From Rhodospirillaceae bacterium CCH5-H10 (GTDB lineage: Bacteria > Pseudomonadota > Alphaproteobacteria > Reyranellales > Reyranellaceae): DNA of 19,293 bases. The notes under the pieces were generated by a model that was given only the letters and a program-made list of their open reading frames with translations, was not told where the DNA came from and ran no database searches. Numbering within the stretch: position 1 is the stretch's first letter; each line of letters starts with the position of its first letter. The DNA lies in NCBI GenBank assembly GCA_001557035.1, contig LSKJ01000050.1:1-19293 (forward strand), given 5' to 3'. Below, piece by piece: positions 1-6,815 of this stretch. Position numbers and translations under genes: made by a program.

Positions 1-766
1 CGTCGTAGTCGAGGCGCACGACGCCGGCCCGCCGTTCCCAGAGGTCGCGCAAGGGACGCGCGGCAATCGCGCCGACCAGCAGCGCGAGGGCCGTGTATTC
101 CAGCCCGGCCGCGATCGAATAGAGATCGGCGATCTGGGCGGGGCCCGGAACACGGGCCCGCTCGAACAGCATGTCGAGAAAGCCGGGCCGCTGCGCCATC
201 TCGGCGACGTCGCGCAGCGCGACGGCCGCGCCCGCCAGGCTGGCGGCGGGGATCAGCAAGGCGAGGCCGTAGAGCAGCGGCAGCCAGTCGCGATACCAGG
301 GCTTCAGGCGCAGCGCGAAGTGCAGGCCGATGCAGCCATGCATCCACACGACCAGCGGCAGGGAGAACTGCCGCACGATCCCCGTCCAGCCGCCGGCGAC
401 CAGCGAGCCCAGCACCCAGGGATAGCCCGACTGGACGTCGTAGAGCGTTTCGGCGAGCCGCGTGCCGACCACGTGGACCACGCCCAGCGGGATGATCGAG
501 GCACCGAGGATCCATTGCGCCCATTCCCAGCGCGACAGTTTCAGCGCGCGCCGCCGGTAGAGCGACCACAGCGCGAGCAGGAAGTGAACGAGCATCGCGC
601 CGTAGAGCACCGTCAGCCCGACGGGATTGCTCCACAGGGCGGCGAACCACTGACGGCCCGCTTCGAGGACCCGCAACGAGACAAGCCCGAGCGCGTGATT
701 GAGGAGATGGGTGACGACGTAGAAGAAGAGGACGTAGCCCGACCAGAGGCGAAGCCGCCCGGTCAT
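1..766 (-). CDS. Class III adenylate/guanylate cyclase, N-terminal diheme-type membrane anchor (partial, 3' end outside window)
   Basis: The frame runs off the left edge, leaving 255 N-terminal residues. They form about six hydrophobic segments (roughly residues 8-30, 48-70, 84-103, 117-152, 161-184 and 215-236) with His at 20, 24, 61, 98, 143 and 149, several inside the membrane where they could bind heme. The last visible residues (WERRAGVVRLDYD) resemble the linker that enters a 2Fe-2S ferredoxin domain. This arrangement (SdhC-like heme-b anchor, then ferredoxin, then class III cyclase) is that of Sinorhizobium meliloti CyaC, a cyclase controlled by quinone redox state. Neither the ferredoxin nor the cyclase domain is visible, so the assignment rests on the anchor and on family knowledge. 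The ATG at 766 lies 4 bases after the stop of the ArsC-family gene, implying co-transcription. Alternative: another quinone-reactive membrane cytochrome b. Confidence 0.68.
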   Translation of the reverse strand, partial: MTGRLRLWSGYVLFFYVVTHLLNHALGLVSLRVLEAGRQWFAALWSNPVGLTVLYGAMLVHFLLALWSLYRRRALKLSRWEWAQWILGASIIPLGVVHVVGTRLAETLYDVQSGYPWVLGSLVAGGWTGIVRQFSLPLVVWMHGCIGLHFALRLKPWYRDWLPLLYGLALLIPAASLAGAAVALRDVAEMAQRPGFLDMLFERARVPGPAQIADLYSIAAGLEYTALALLVGAIAARPLRDLWERRAGVVRLDYD

Positions 767-770
767 GGCG

Positions 771-1121
771 TCATTTCAACAGAGGCAGGACCGCCTCGGG
801 CGGCCGGCCGATGGCGGCGTGACGGCCCTTCACGACGATCGGGCGCTGCAGCAGGACGGGGTGCGCGGCGATGGCGTCGACGATGTCGGCCTCGGTGAGG
901 TCCGCCTTCCTGAGCTTGAGCGCCTTGAACTCGGCCTCGCCGTCGCGGATCAGCTCGCGCGGATCGCCGCCGACCTGCGCAACGAGCTTCTCGATCTCGG
1001 CCTTGCTCGGCGGCACCTTCAGATACTCGCGCACCGTGGGTTCGACGCCCTGGCTCTTCAGCAGGTCGAGCGTCTGTCGCGACTTGCTGCAGCGTGGATT
1101 GTGCCAGATCGTGACGGTCAT
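771..1121 (-). CDS. arsC: ArsC-family (glutaredoxin-dependent) arsenate reductase-like protein
   Basis: A 116-residue thioredoxin-fold protein. The N-terminal HNPRCSKSR motif places the catalytic cysteine at residue 11, and Arg59, Arg93 and Arg106 match the three arginines that bind the oxyanion in E. coli ArsC (60, 94, 107), each shifted by one. Known family members reduce arsenate to arsenite with glutathione and glutaredoxin in the cytoplasm. The protein is shorter than plasmid ArsC (about 140 residues) and closer in size to the chromosomal YfgD-type members, whose substrate is less certain. No arsB, acr3 or arsR lies nearby, so a dedicated arsenic-resistance role is not supported by context. 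The start ATG at 1121 is preceded by GAGGAAACG, a good ribosome binding site. It lies between recX and the cyclase gene. Confidence 0.85.
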   Translation of the reverse strand: MTVTIWHNPRCSKSRQTLDLLKSQGVEPTVREYLKVPPSKAEIEKLVAQVGGDPRELIRDGEAEFKALKLRKADLTEADIVDAIAAHPVLLQRPIVVKGRHAAIGRPPEAVLPLLK

Positions 1122-1154
1122 CGTTTCCTCGTTGGCCGAACCATGGCGGGACGT

Positions 1155-1706
1155 TCAGCCTTCGTCCAGAGCATCGGGGTCCGCGGCCTCGATCACCTTG
1201 CGGGCCAGCGCATAGGCAAAGCCCGCGCGCGCCATCGAGGCGAGGTCGCGCGCCTTGTTCTCTTCGCGATCCTTGACGCGGAAGGGGCCGAGGCGGCGGC
1301 GGCGGGCGAAGGCGAGGGCTGCCTGCAGCTCGCGCTTCGCAGGATCGGTGCCGAGCTCGTCGTCGAGCGCGGCCATCGCCTGCTCGACATCGTCGGCGCC
1401 GACGCCCGCCACCTGCAGCCGCTGGCGCGTCAGCCGGCCCGACATGCCGCGACGGTGCAGCGACCGCGCCTTGGTCTGGGCGAAGGCCTTGTCGTCGAGA
1501 AGACCGGCCGCCACGAACTTCTGCACCACGGCCTCGATCGCCTCGTCGACATTCTCCATGACGGGCGCCTCGAGCATCCGGGCCTTCGAGACCCGGCGGC
1601 GCAGCACGCGCCGCAATCCCTCGGCCGAACTGGCGTACCGCTCGAGATAGAACACGGCGGCGTTCTGCAGATACTTCGCCGTGATCGGAGAAGCAGTGCG
1701 CTTCAC
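1155..1706 (-). CDS. recX: Regulatory protein RecX
   Basis: A 183-residue, very basic, all-helical protein with RecX features: an N-terminal ITAKYLQNAAVFYLERY helix, an arginine-rich stretch (LRRVLRRR), and the second repeat signature GLLDDKAFAQTKARSLHRRG. RecX binds RecA filaments and limits recombinase activity and the SOS response. Translation starts at a GTG (1706), 4 bases after the stop of the HAD-like gene, so the two are probably translationally coupled; an ATG overlapping that stop is in another frame and closes after two codons. recA is not in the window, so recX is separated from recA here, which is common in alphaproteobacteria. The gap to the ArsC-family gene is 33 bases, so one transcript is likely. 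Confidence 0.88.
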   Translation of the reverse strand: MKRTASPITAKYLQNAAVFYLERYASSAEGLRRVLRRRVSKARMLEAPVMENVDEAIEAVVQKFVAAGLLDDKAFAQTKARSLHRRGMSGRLTRQRLQVAGVGADDVEQAMAALDDELGTDPAKRELQAALAFARRRRLGPFRVKDREENKARDLASMARAGFAYALARKVIEAADPDALDEG

Positions 1707-1710
1707 CGCA

Positions 1711-2376
1711 TCAGCCCCGGAGCGGGATGCCCACCATCGCCTGCAGCTCGTCGATCGCGACGTCGGGATCGCCGACCTTGATGGTCCGCATGCCCATCGC
1801 GCGCGCCGGCTTCAGGTTGATGCCGAGATCGTCGAGATAGATGCAGCGGTCCGGCGGCACGCCCAGCAGATCACACGCATGCTGGTAGATCCTGGGGTCG
1901 GGTTTGCGCAGGCCGATTTTGCTCGATTCGACGACATGCTCGAAAAGAGACAGGACCTCGGACACGGCTTTTGCCTTTTCGGGGCTGCGCGCCATGCCGG
2001 GCCCTTCGCCCGATTTCACATTGTTGGTGATGCACGCCACCCGGAAGGCCGCCTTGCAGCGGCGGAGCGCTTCGACCATCTGCGGCCGAATGTCGCCGCT
2101 CAGTGCCTGCAAAATCTTCAGGCCCTCGACCCGGTGTCCCTGAAGCCGGGCTTCCTCCTCGAAGAGCGCGACGAAGCCGTCGAGGGAAACCTCGCTTCGT
2201 TCCATTTTCGCCCACGCGTTCGTATCGGGATTGCGCGCATTGAGGCTGCGGAGGAAATCTTTGGGAAGACCGGCCTCGGCTTCGTAGCGGTTGAAGGCCT
2301 CGAAGGGGCTGGAAAGGATCACGCCGCCGAAGTCCCAGAGGACCGCGAGCGGGGTTTTTGCATGGCTCGTATTCAT
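1711..2376 (-). CDS. HAD-superfamily hydrolase, subfamily IA (EPHX2/ACAD10 N-domain-like)
   Basis: A 221-residue soluble protein with a HAD fold. Motif I is WDFGGVI (nucleophile Asp15), motif II has Thr117 (ITNN), motif III Lys158 (LRKPDP), and motif IV Asp182-Asp183 (YLDDLGIN). The sequence SSPFEAFNRYE just after motif I and the spacing of the motifs place it in the HAD-IA group related to the N-terminal domains of soluble epoxide hydrolase and ACAD10. The usual second aspartate of motif I (DxD) is Gly17 here, as in many DFGGV-type members; that residue acts as general acid/base, so phosphatase activity may be weak or altered. The physiological substrate cannot be inferred. It is the first gene of a minus-strand run with recX, the ArsC-family gene and the cyclase, and is divergent from the TetR gene. 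Confidence 0.82.
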   Translation of the reverse strand: MNTSHAKTPLAVLWDFGGVILSSPFEAFNRYEAEAGLPKDFLRSLNARNPDTNAWAKMERSEVSLDGFVALFEEEARLQGHRVEGLKILQALSGDIRPQMVEALRRCKAAFRVACITNNVKSGEGPGMARSPEKAKAVSEVLSLFEHVVESSKIGLRKPDPRIYQHACDLLGVPPDRCIYLDDLGINLKPARAMGMRTIKVGDPDVAIDELQAMVGIPLRG

Positions 2377-2492
2377 GGTGGTGCGACGGTCTTTACCTTG
2401 TTGCTGCCGCAGTCGGCCCCTATCTCACGCCCTCCATAGGCGACTGGTCGCGTGTTGACCATCGACCTGAACTCCGGATTAGGAATTTGCAC
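2377..2492. promoter_or_regulatory. Divergent promoter region between the HAD-like and TetR genes
   Basis: These 116 bases separate two genes read outward and should hold both promoters. On the plus strand TTGACC (2455-2460) followed after 17 bases by ATTAGG (2478-2483) is a weak promoter-like pair; if used, the transcript would begin almost at the TetR start codon. AGGA at 2481-2484 alternatively acts as the ribosome binding site for the ATG at 2493. No clear palindromic operator was found. Confidence 0.35.
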
Positions 2493-3167
2493 ATGAGCGA
2501 AGCAGCGGTGATGCCGCGCGGCAACGCAGTGGCGGTAGTGGCGGCAACGACGGAAACGAACCAGACGGCTCGCCCCGATGGGCGCAACCGGCGGGCTGCC
2601 GAGACCCGTCGCAAGATCATCGAGGCCGCCAAGGTCATGATCGCCGAGACCAGCACGGCCCCCACCGTGGTCGCCGTTGCGCGCCGCGCCGATGTGTCGG
2701 TCCGCTCGGTCTTCCAGCATTTCGGTGACGTTGAGTCACTTTTCGTAACTGTCATGGACGCCATCCGGCAGGACATCGTGGTTCCGCCGCCGACGGCCAA
2801 CACCCGTCCGCTGTCCGACCGCATCGCTTCGGTGGTCCAGAACCTCGCCGAAGTGTTCGACAAGATCGTGCCGCTGCGGGTCGCCGCCGGCCAGTTCGTC
2901 GGCCATCCGGCCCTGATCGAGCGCGGCCAGGCCTTCAAGCAGGAGCTGCGGAACTCGACCTTCGAGACCTTCGCGCCCGAGTTTGCCAGCCTGAGCGAGC
3001 CGGCCCGCGAGGAACTGGCCGACGCCATCGGCGCAGCCCTCTCCCTCGATGCCTGGATCGTGCTGCGTCGCCGGGACAACCTCAGCTTCGAGCGGGCCGC
3101 CGCCGTCTGGCGGATGACGCTGGAGGCGCTCCTGTCGCACCGGTTCGCTTCGGTTGCGGCGGAATAG
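2493..3167 (+). CDS. TetR/AcrR-family transcriptional regulator
   Basis: A 224-residue protein with a TetR-type DNA-binding domain at about residues 36-82: the first helix (RRAAETRRKIIEAAKVMI) and the helix-turn-helix with recognition helix VSVRSVFQHFGDVESLF. The remainder is helical and poorly conserved, as expected for the ligand-binding and dimer domain; the ligand is unknown. The first about 30 residues form an unusual Ala/Val/Thr-rich tail before the domain. The ATG at 2493 was preferred because AGGA lies 8 bases upstream; an ATG at 2511 would shorten the tail by six residues, and the frame stays open upstream to 2358 without a better start. It may control the divergent HAD-like operon or the downstream carbamoyltransferase genes, 82 bases away; nothing in the sequence decides between them. 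Confidence 0.88.
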   Translation: MSEAAVMPRGNAVAVVAATTETNQTARPDGRNRRAAETRRKIIEAAKVMIAETSTAPTVVAVARRADVSVRSVFQHFGDVESLFVTVMDAIRQDIVVPPPTANTRPLSDRIASVVQNLAEVFDKIVPLRVAAGQFVGHPALIERGQAFKQELRNSTFETFAPEFASLSEPAREELADAIGAALSLDAWIVLRRRDNLSFERAAAVWRMTLEALLSHRFASVAAE

Positions 3168-3249
3168 CCTGCCCCTGCTGGTCGCCGATTGACTTGGCGT
3201 TTGGGATCAGAGAGTTAAGAGCCCCAATCAACTGAAGAACGCTCGGTAA

Positions 3250-3693
3250 ATGGCGACCAGCCAGCTTCATGAAGACTTTTCGCGTGAGGAGCACGTCAAG
3301 GCGGGCACCGATCGCGGTTTCGGGTTCGTTTTCGCGGGCTTCTTCGGAATCCTGACGGCGATCAACCTGTGGAACCATGGGTTCGAAAAAGGTGCGGCCT
3401 GGAAGTGGATGCTTCCGGTCGCCCTGGTTTTCCTCGTGGTCGCGCTCGTATATCCCCGGGCGCTCGGCCCTCTGAACCGGCTGTGGCTCAAGTTCGGCCT
3501 GCTTCTCTACAAGGTCATGAACCCGCTGATCCTGGGTCTTCTGTTCTTCGTCACCATCATGCCGATCGGCCTGCTGATGCGTGCATTCGGCAAGGACTTC
3601 CTGCGGCTGAAGATCGACCGCAACGCCAAGACCTACTGGATCGAGCGCGCGCCGCCGGGCCCGCCGCCGCAATCCATGCGCAACCAATTCTGA
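3250..3693 (+). CDS. SxtJ-family membrane protein
   Basis: A 147-residue membrane protein with a hydrophilic N-terminus (about residues 1-22), hydrophobic segments at roughly 24-43, 52-69 and 80-110 (the last long enough for one or two passes), and a basic, proline-rich tail. The pattern FGFVFAGFFGILTAINLW, then WKWMLPVALVFL, YPRALGPLNRLWLKFG and FGKDFLRLKID is that of the SxtJ family, named after a gene of unknown function beside the carbamoyltransferase sxtI in saxitoxin clusters. Here too it sits just upstream of a carbamoyltransferase, with a DUF5989 gene between. A role in anchoring or aiding the carbamoyltransferase at the membrane is inference from context. The ATG at 3250 has only a weak ribosome binding site (GAAGAACG). 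A weak TTGACT lies at 3189-3194 in the upstream gap. Confidence 0.8.
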   Translation: MATSQLHEDFSREEHVKAGTDRGFGFVFAGFFGILTAINLWNHGFEKGAAWKWMLPVALVFLVVALVYPRALGPLNRLWLKFGLLLYKVMNPLILGLLFFVTIMPIGLLMRAFGKDFLRLKIDRNAKTYWIERAPPGPPPQSMRNQF

Positions 3694-3711
3694 TCGCGAA
3701 AGGACAGAGCA

Positions 3712-3864
3712 ATGGGCTCAATACTTGTCGAACTCTGGGCCTTCATGCGCGAGCGCAAGAAGTTCTGGCTGCTGCCGATCCTGGTCATGATGGTGATCTT
3801 CGGCGGCCTGATCGTTCTCACCAAGGGTTCGGCGATCGCGCCCTTCATCTACACGCTGTTCTAG
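3712..3864 (+). CDS. DUF5989-family small membrane protein (SxtK-like position)
   Basis: A 50-residue protein that starts MGSILVELWAFMRERKKFW, has one hydrophobic segment at about residues 19-38, and ends with SAIAPFIYTLF. The start ATG at 3712 follows GAAAGGACAGAGCA, a good ribosome binding site 18 bases after the stop of the SxtJ-family gene, and the frame ends 18 bases before the carbamoyltransferase start. Charged ERKK before the hydrophobic segment suggests a cytoplasmic N-terminus. Such tiny proteins recur next to carbamoyltransferases and SxtJ proteins; in saxitoxin clusters the very short SxtK occupies the equivalent place. Its function is unknown. The strict spacing between two cognate genes and the in-frame ribosome binding site make it a real gene despite its size. 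Confidence 0.85.
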   Translation: MGSILVELWAFMRERKKFWLLPILVMMVIFGGLIVLTKGSAIAPFIYTLF

Positions 3865-3882
3865 GCGGGTAAGGACACTTCC

Positions 3883-5718
3883 ATGCGGGTGCTCGGCGTC
3901 TCGGCCTTCTATCACGACAGCGCGGCTGCGCTCATCGAGGACGGTCATCTCGTCAGTGCCGCGCAGGAAGAGCGCTTCACCCGCAAGAAGCACGATGCGG
4001 GCTTCCCGCAGAACGCGGTCCAGTTCTGCCTGGACCGCGCAGGCATCAAGCTTCAGGACGTCGACTATGTCGCCTTCTACGACAAGCCGTTCCTGAAGTT
4101 CGAGCGCCTGCTCGAGACCTACCTCGCCTACGCGCCGCGGGGCTTCAACTCCTTCCGCATGGCCATGCCGCTGTGGCTGAAGGAGAAGCTCTTCCAGAAG
4201 ATGCTGCTGCGCGACGAGATGAAGAAGTGGGAGCCCGACTTCGACTGGCAGAAGCGCCTGCTGTTCGGCGAGCATCACCAGAGCCACGCGGCCTCGGCCT
4301 TCTTCCCGTCGCCCTATGAAGAGGCGGCGGTCCTCTGCATGGACGGCGTCGGCGAATGGGCAACGACGTCGCTTGCGATGGGAAGCGGCAACAAGCTCGA
4401 GATGCTGCGCGAGATTCACTTCCCGCACTCGATCGGCCTGCTCTACTCGGCGTTCACCTACTACACCGGCTTCAAGGTCAACTCGGGCGAGTACAAGGTC
4501 ATGGGCCTGGCGCCCTACGGCGAGCCCAAGTTCAAAAACCTGATCCTCGACAAGATCGTCGACCTCAAGGAAGACGGCACCTTCCGCCTCGACCAGAGCT
4601 ACTTCGACTATTGCACCGGCCTGCGGATGACGAACGACAAGTTCGGCGACCTGTTCGGCGGCAAGCGGCGCAACGCCGAGGAACAGCTGACGCAGCATCA
4701 CATGGACCTCGCGGCGTCGATCCAGGCCGTCACCGAGGAGATCGTGATTCGCCTCGGCCGATCAGTGAAGAAGGAAACCGGCGTCAAGAACATCTGCCTG
4801 GCCGGCGGCGTGGCGCTGAACTGCGTCGCCAACGGCAAGCTGCTGCGCGAGAACATCTTCGACGGCATCTGGGTGCAGCCGGCGGCCGGCGATGCCGGCG
4901 GCGCGGTGGGCGCGGCCTATGCCGCTTATCACGGCTTCCTCGGCCAGCCGCGCAAGCTCAACGGCCACATGGACGGCATGGCCGGCTCCTATCTCGGCCC
5001 GGATTTCACCGACGACGAGATCGCCGAGCGGCTCACTGCCGTCGGCGCCAAGTTCTCGCGCCTCAGCCGCGACGAGATGATCGATCAGACCGCGCAGGCG
5101 CTGGCCGACGACAAGGCGGTCGGCTGGATGCAGGGCCGCATGGAATTCGGTCCGCGTTCGCTGGGCGCCCGCTCGATCCTCGGCGACGCGCGTTCGCCGT
5201 CGATGCAGAAGACGCTGAACCTCAAGGTGAAGTACCGCGAGTCGTTCCGCCCCTTCGCGCCGGCGGTGCTGCGCGAGGACGTCGACAAGTACTTCGATTT
5301 CCACACCGACAGCCCCTACATGCTGATGGTCGCGCCGGTGGTCGAGGAACGCCGCCGCAAGATGACCGCCGAGGAAGACGCGCTGTTCGGCATCGAGAAG
5401 CTGAACGTACCGCGCTCCGACATTCCCGCGGTCACGCACGTCGACTATTCGGGCCGCATCCAGACGGTCCACGAAGAGACCAACAAGCCGTTCTACGACC
5501 TGATCTCGGCCTTCAAGGCGAAGACCGGCAGCTCGGTGATCGTGAACACCTCGTTCAACGTGCGCGGCGAGCCGATCGTCTGCACGCCGGAGGATGCGTG
5601 GCGCTGCTTCATGGGCAGCGAGATCGAGGTCCTCGTGGTCGGCAACTGCCTGCTGCGCAAGGAAGACCAGGATCCGTCCCTGAAGCTCGACTACAAGAAC
5701 GCCTTCGAGCTCGACTAG
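3883..5718 (+). CDS. O-carbamoyltransferase, NodU/CmcH/TobZ family
   Basis: A 611-residue cytoplasmic enzyme of usual family length. The N-terminal Kae1-like half carries FYHDSAAALI (9-18), QEERFTRKKHD (28-38), the metal-binding HHQSHA (131-136), MDGVGEW (153-159), AGGVALNCVANG (308-319) and AGDAGGAVGAA with Asp337. The C-terminal half carries GRMEFGPRSLGARSIL (418-433), RESFRPFAPAVL (452-463) and NTSFNVRGEPIV (555-566). In TobZ the two halves make carbamoyl-adenylate from carbamoyl phosphate and ATP and then move the carbamoyl group to a hydroxyl of a sugar or other acceptor; all key motifs are intact here. The acceptor is unknown: no Nod factor, antibiotic or saxitoxin genes are nearby. The ATG at 3883 follows GGGTAAGGAC. 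It forms a unit with the two small membrane proteins upstream, and the oxidoreductase follows after 19 bases. Confidence 0.93.
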   Translation: MRVLGVSAFYHDSAAALIEDGHLVSAAQEERFTRKKHDAGFPQNAVQFCLDRAGIKLQDVDYVAFYDKPFLKFERLLETYLAYAPRGFNSFRMAMPLWLKEKLFQKMLLRDEMKKWEPDFDWQKRLLFGEHHQSHAASAFFPSPYEEAAVLCMDGVGEWATTSLAMGSGNKLEMLREIHFPHSIGLLYSAFTYYTGFKVNSGEYKVMGLAPYGEPKFKNLILDKIVDLKEDGTFRLDQSYFDYCTGLRMTNDKFGDLFGGKRRNAEEQLTQHHMDLAASIQAVTEEIVIRLGRSVKKETGVKNICLAGGVALNCVANGKLLRENIFDGIWVQPAAGDAGGAVGAAYAAYHGFLGQPRKLNGHMDGMAGSYLGPDFTDDEIAERLTAVGAKFSRLSRDEMIDQTAQALADDKAVGWMQGRMEFGPRSLGARSILGDARSPSMQKTLNLKVKYRESFRPFAPAVLREDVDKYFDFHTDSPYMLMVAPVVEERRRKMTAEEDALFGIEKLNVPRSDIPAVTHVDYSGRIQTVHEETNKPFYDLISAFKAKTGSSVIVNTSFNVRGEPIVCTPEDAWRCFMGSEIEVLVVGNCLLRKEDQDPSLKLDYKNAFELD

Positions 5719-5737
5719 TCCGGTGGGCGCTTCCGTG

Positions 5738-6721
5738 ATGCGCGCCCTCGTTTGCGATCGTCTCGGCGATCCTTCCGTTCTCCATATCGAGGAACGCCCG
5801 ATCCCCGAAGCGGGACCGGGCGAGATCGTCGTCAGGGTCGGCGCCGGATCGGTCAATTTTCCCGACGTCCTGATGGTGGCCGGCGGCTACCAGCACAAGC
5901 CCGAGCTGCCTTTCATACCGGGCATGGAAGGGGCGGGGACGATTCATGCGATCGGTGCCGGCGTCGAGAACTGGAAGCCGGGCGACCGCGTGATCTTCGG
6001 CGTGCGTCCCGGCGCCTTCGCCGAATACGTGAAGGTGAAGGCGAGCGGCCAGCTCCTGCGTCTGCCGGCCGACTGGTCTTTCGCCGAGGGCGCGGGCTTC
6101 CGGGTCGCGGCGCAGACCGCCTATCACTCGCTGGTCCATCGCGCCGCGCTGAAGAAGGGCGAGACCTTGCTGGTGCACGGCGCCTCGGGCGGCGTCGGCC
6201 TCGCGGCCGTGCAGCTTGGCAAGCATATCGGCGCGCGCGTGATCGCGACGGGCAGCGACGATGCGCGGCTGGCCGTCGTGCGGGCGAACGGCGCCGACGA
6301 GGTCGTGAACTATCGTACCGGCGACTTCGTCGCCGCCGTGAAAGAGATGACGAACGGCAAGGGCTGCAACGTGATCTACGATCCGGTGGGCGGCGAGGTG
6401 CTGGAGAAGTCGGTGCGAGCCGCCGCCTACGGCGCGCGCCTGCTGGTCGTCGGCTTCACCTCGGGCGGGCCGAGCAGGCTCATGTCCAACCACATCCTGA
6501 TCAAGGGCCTGTCGGTCCTGGGCGTGCGCGCCGGCGAGACGATCCTTCGCCTCTCGCCCGAACTCGGCCGCGACTATGTCGAGGAACTGCCGCGGCTCGC
6601 GTCGCTGGGCGTCATGCGCCCGCACGTCTCGCATCGCTTCCCCATGGAACGGGCCGCGGAGGCCTTCCAGGTCCTGATCGACCGCAAGGTCGTCGGCAAG
6701 GTCGCGATCGAGATGACTTGA
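5738..6721 (+). CDS. NADPH:quinone oxidoreductase-like MDR-family protein
   Basis: A 327-residue medium-chain dehydrogenase/reductase of the zinc-free quinone oxidoreductase type. The GroES-like N-terminal domain holds NFPDVLMVAGGY (40-51) and LPFIPGMEGAG (57-67); the Rossmann domain holds the nucleotide-binding VHGASGGVGLAAVQL (146-160). Zinc-ligand cysteines are absent, as expected for QOR-type enzymes that reduce quinones, enones or acryloyl-CoA-type substrates with NADPH. The exact substrate cannot be told. The ATG at 5738 gives the canonical MRALV start; GTG codons at 5723 and 5735 are in frame but add atypical residues. The gene begins 19 bases after the carbamoyltransferase and is probably on the same transcript, although a shared pathway is not evident. 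Confidence 0.87.
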   Translation: MRALVCDRLGDPSVLHIEERPIPEAGPGEIVVRVGAGSVNFPDVLMVAGGYQHKPELPFIPGMEGAGTIHAIGAGVENWKPGDRVIFGVRPGAFAEYVKVKASGQLLRLPADWSFAEGAGFRVAAQTAYHSLVHRAALKKGETLLVHGASGGVGLAAVQLGKHIGARVIATGSDDARLAVVRANGADEVVNYRTGDFVAAVKEMTNGKGCNVIYDPVGGEVLEKSVRAAAYGARLLVVGFTSGGPSRLMSNHILIKGLSVLGVRAGETILRLSPELGRDYVEELPRLASLGVMRPHVSHRFPMERAAEAFQVLIDRKVVGKVAIEMT

Positions 6722-6722
6722 T

Positions 6723-6810
6723 TGTCATCCTGAGCGAAGCGAAGGATCTCGCGCCCGCTCCGGAGTCGTCTGGCCGCTATGTGAGGTCCTTCGCTTCGCT
6801 CAGGACGACA
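6723..6810. repeat. Paired inverted GTCATCCTGAGCG-type palindromic repeats
   Basis: Two 28-base arms, 6723-6750 and 6783-6810, are inverted copies of each other with two mismatches, separated by 32 bases. Each arm has the core TCCTGAGCGAAGCGAAGGA. The block fills the gap between two convergent genes, so the strong stem-loop of 28 bp could end transcripts from both sides. The same core, with CCCGAGCGTAAGCGAGGG in place of CCTGAGCGAAGCGAAGG, recurs at 11056-11156, so this is a dispersed repeat family. Confidence 0.85.
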
Positions 6811-6815
6811 CTCAT

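Noticed and set aside
771..1121. Arsenic-resistance operon
   Set aside because: No ArsR, ArsB/Acr3 or ArsH is nearby; the neighbours are recX, a HAD protein and a cyclase.
3250..5718. Saxitoxin or antibiotic biosynthesis cluster
   Set aside because: Only the carbamoyltransferase and its two small partners are present. No polyketide synthase, amidinotransferase, sugar or aminoglycoside genes are found in the window.
4356..5738. Second long plus-strand frame within the carbamoyltransferase gene
   Set aside because: Arg/Pro/Gly-rich translation typical of a shifted frame; the enzyme frame carries all family motifs.
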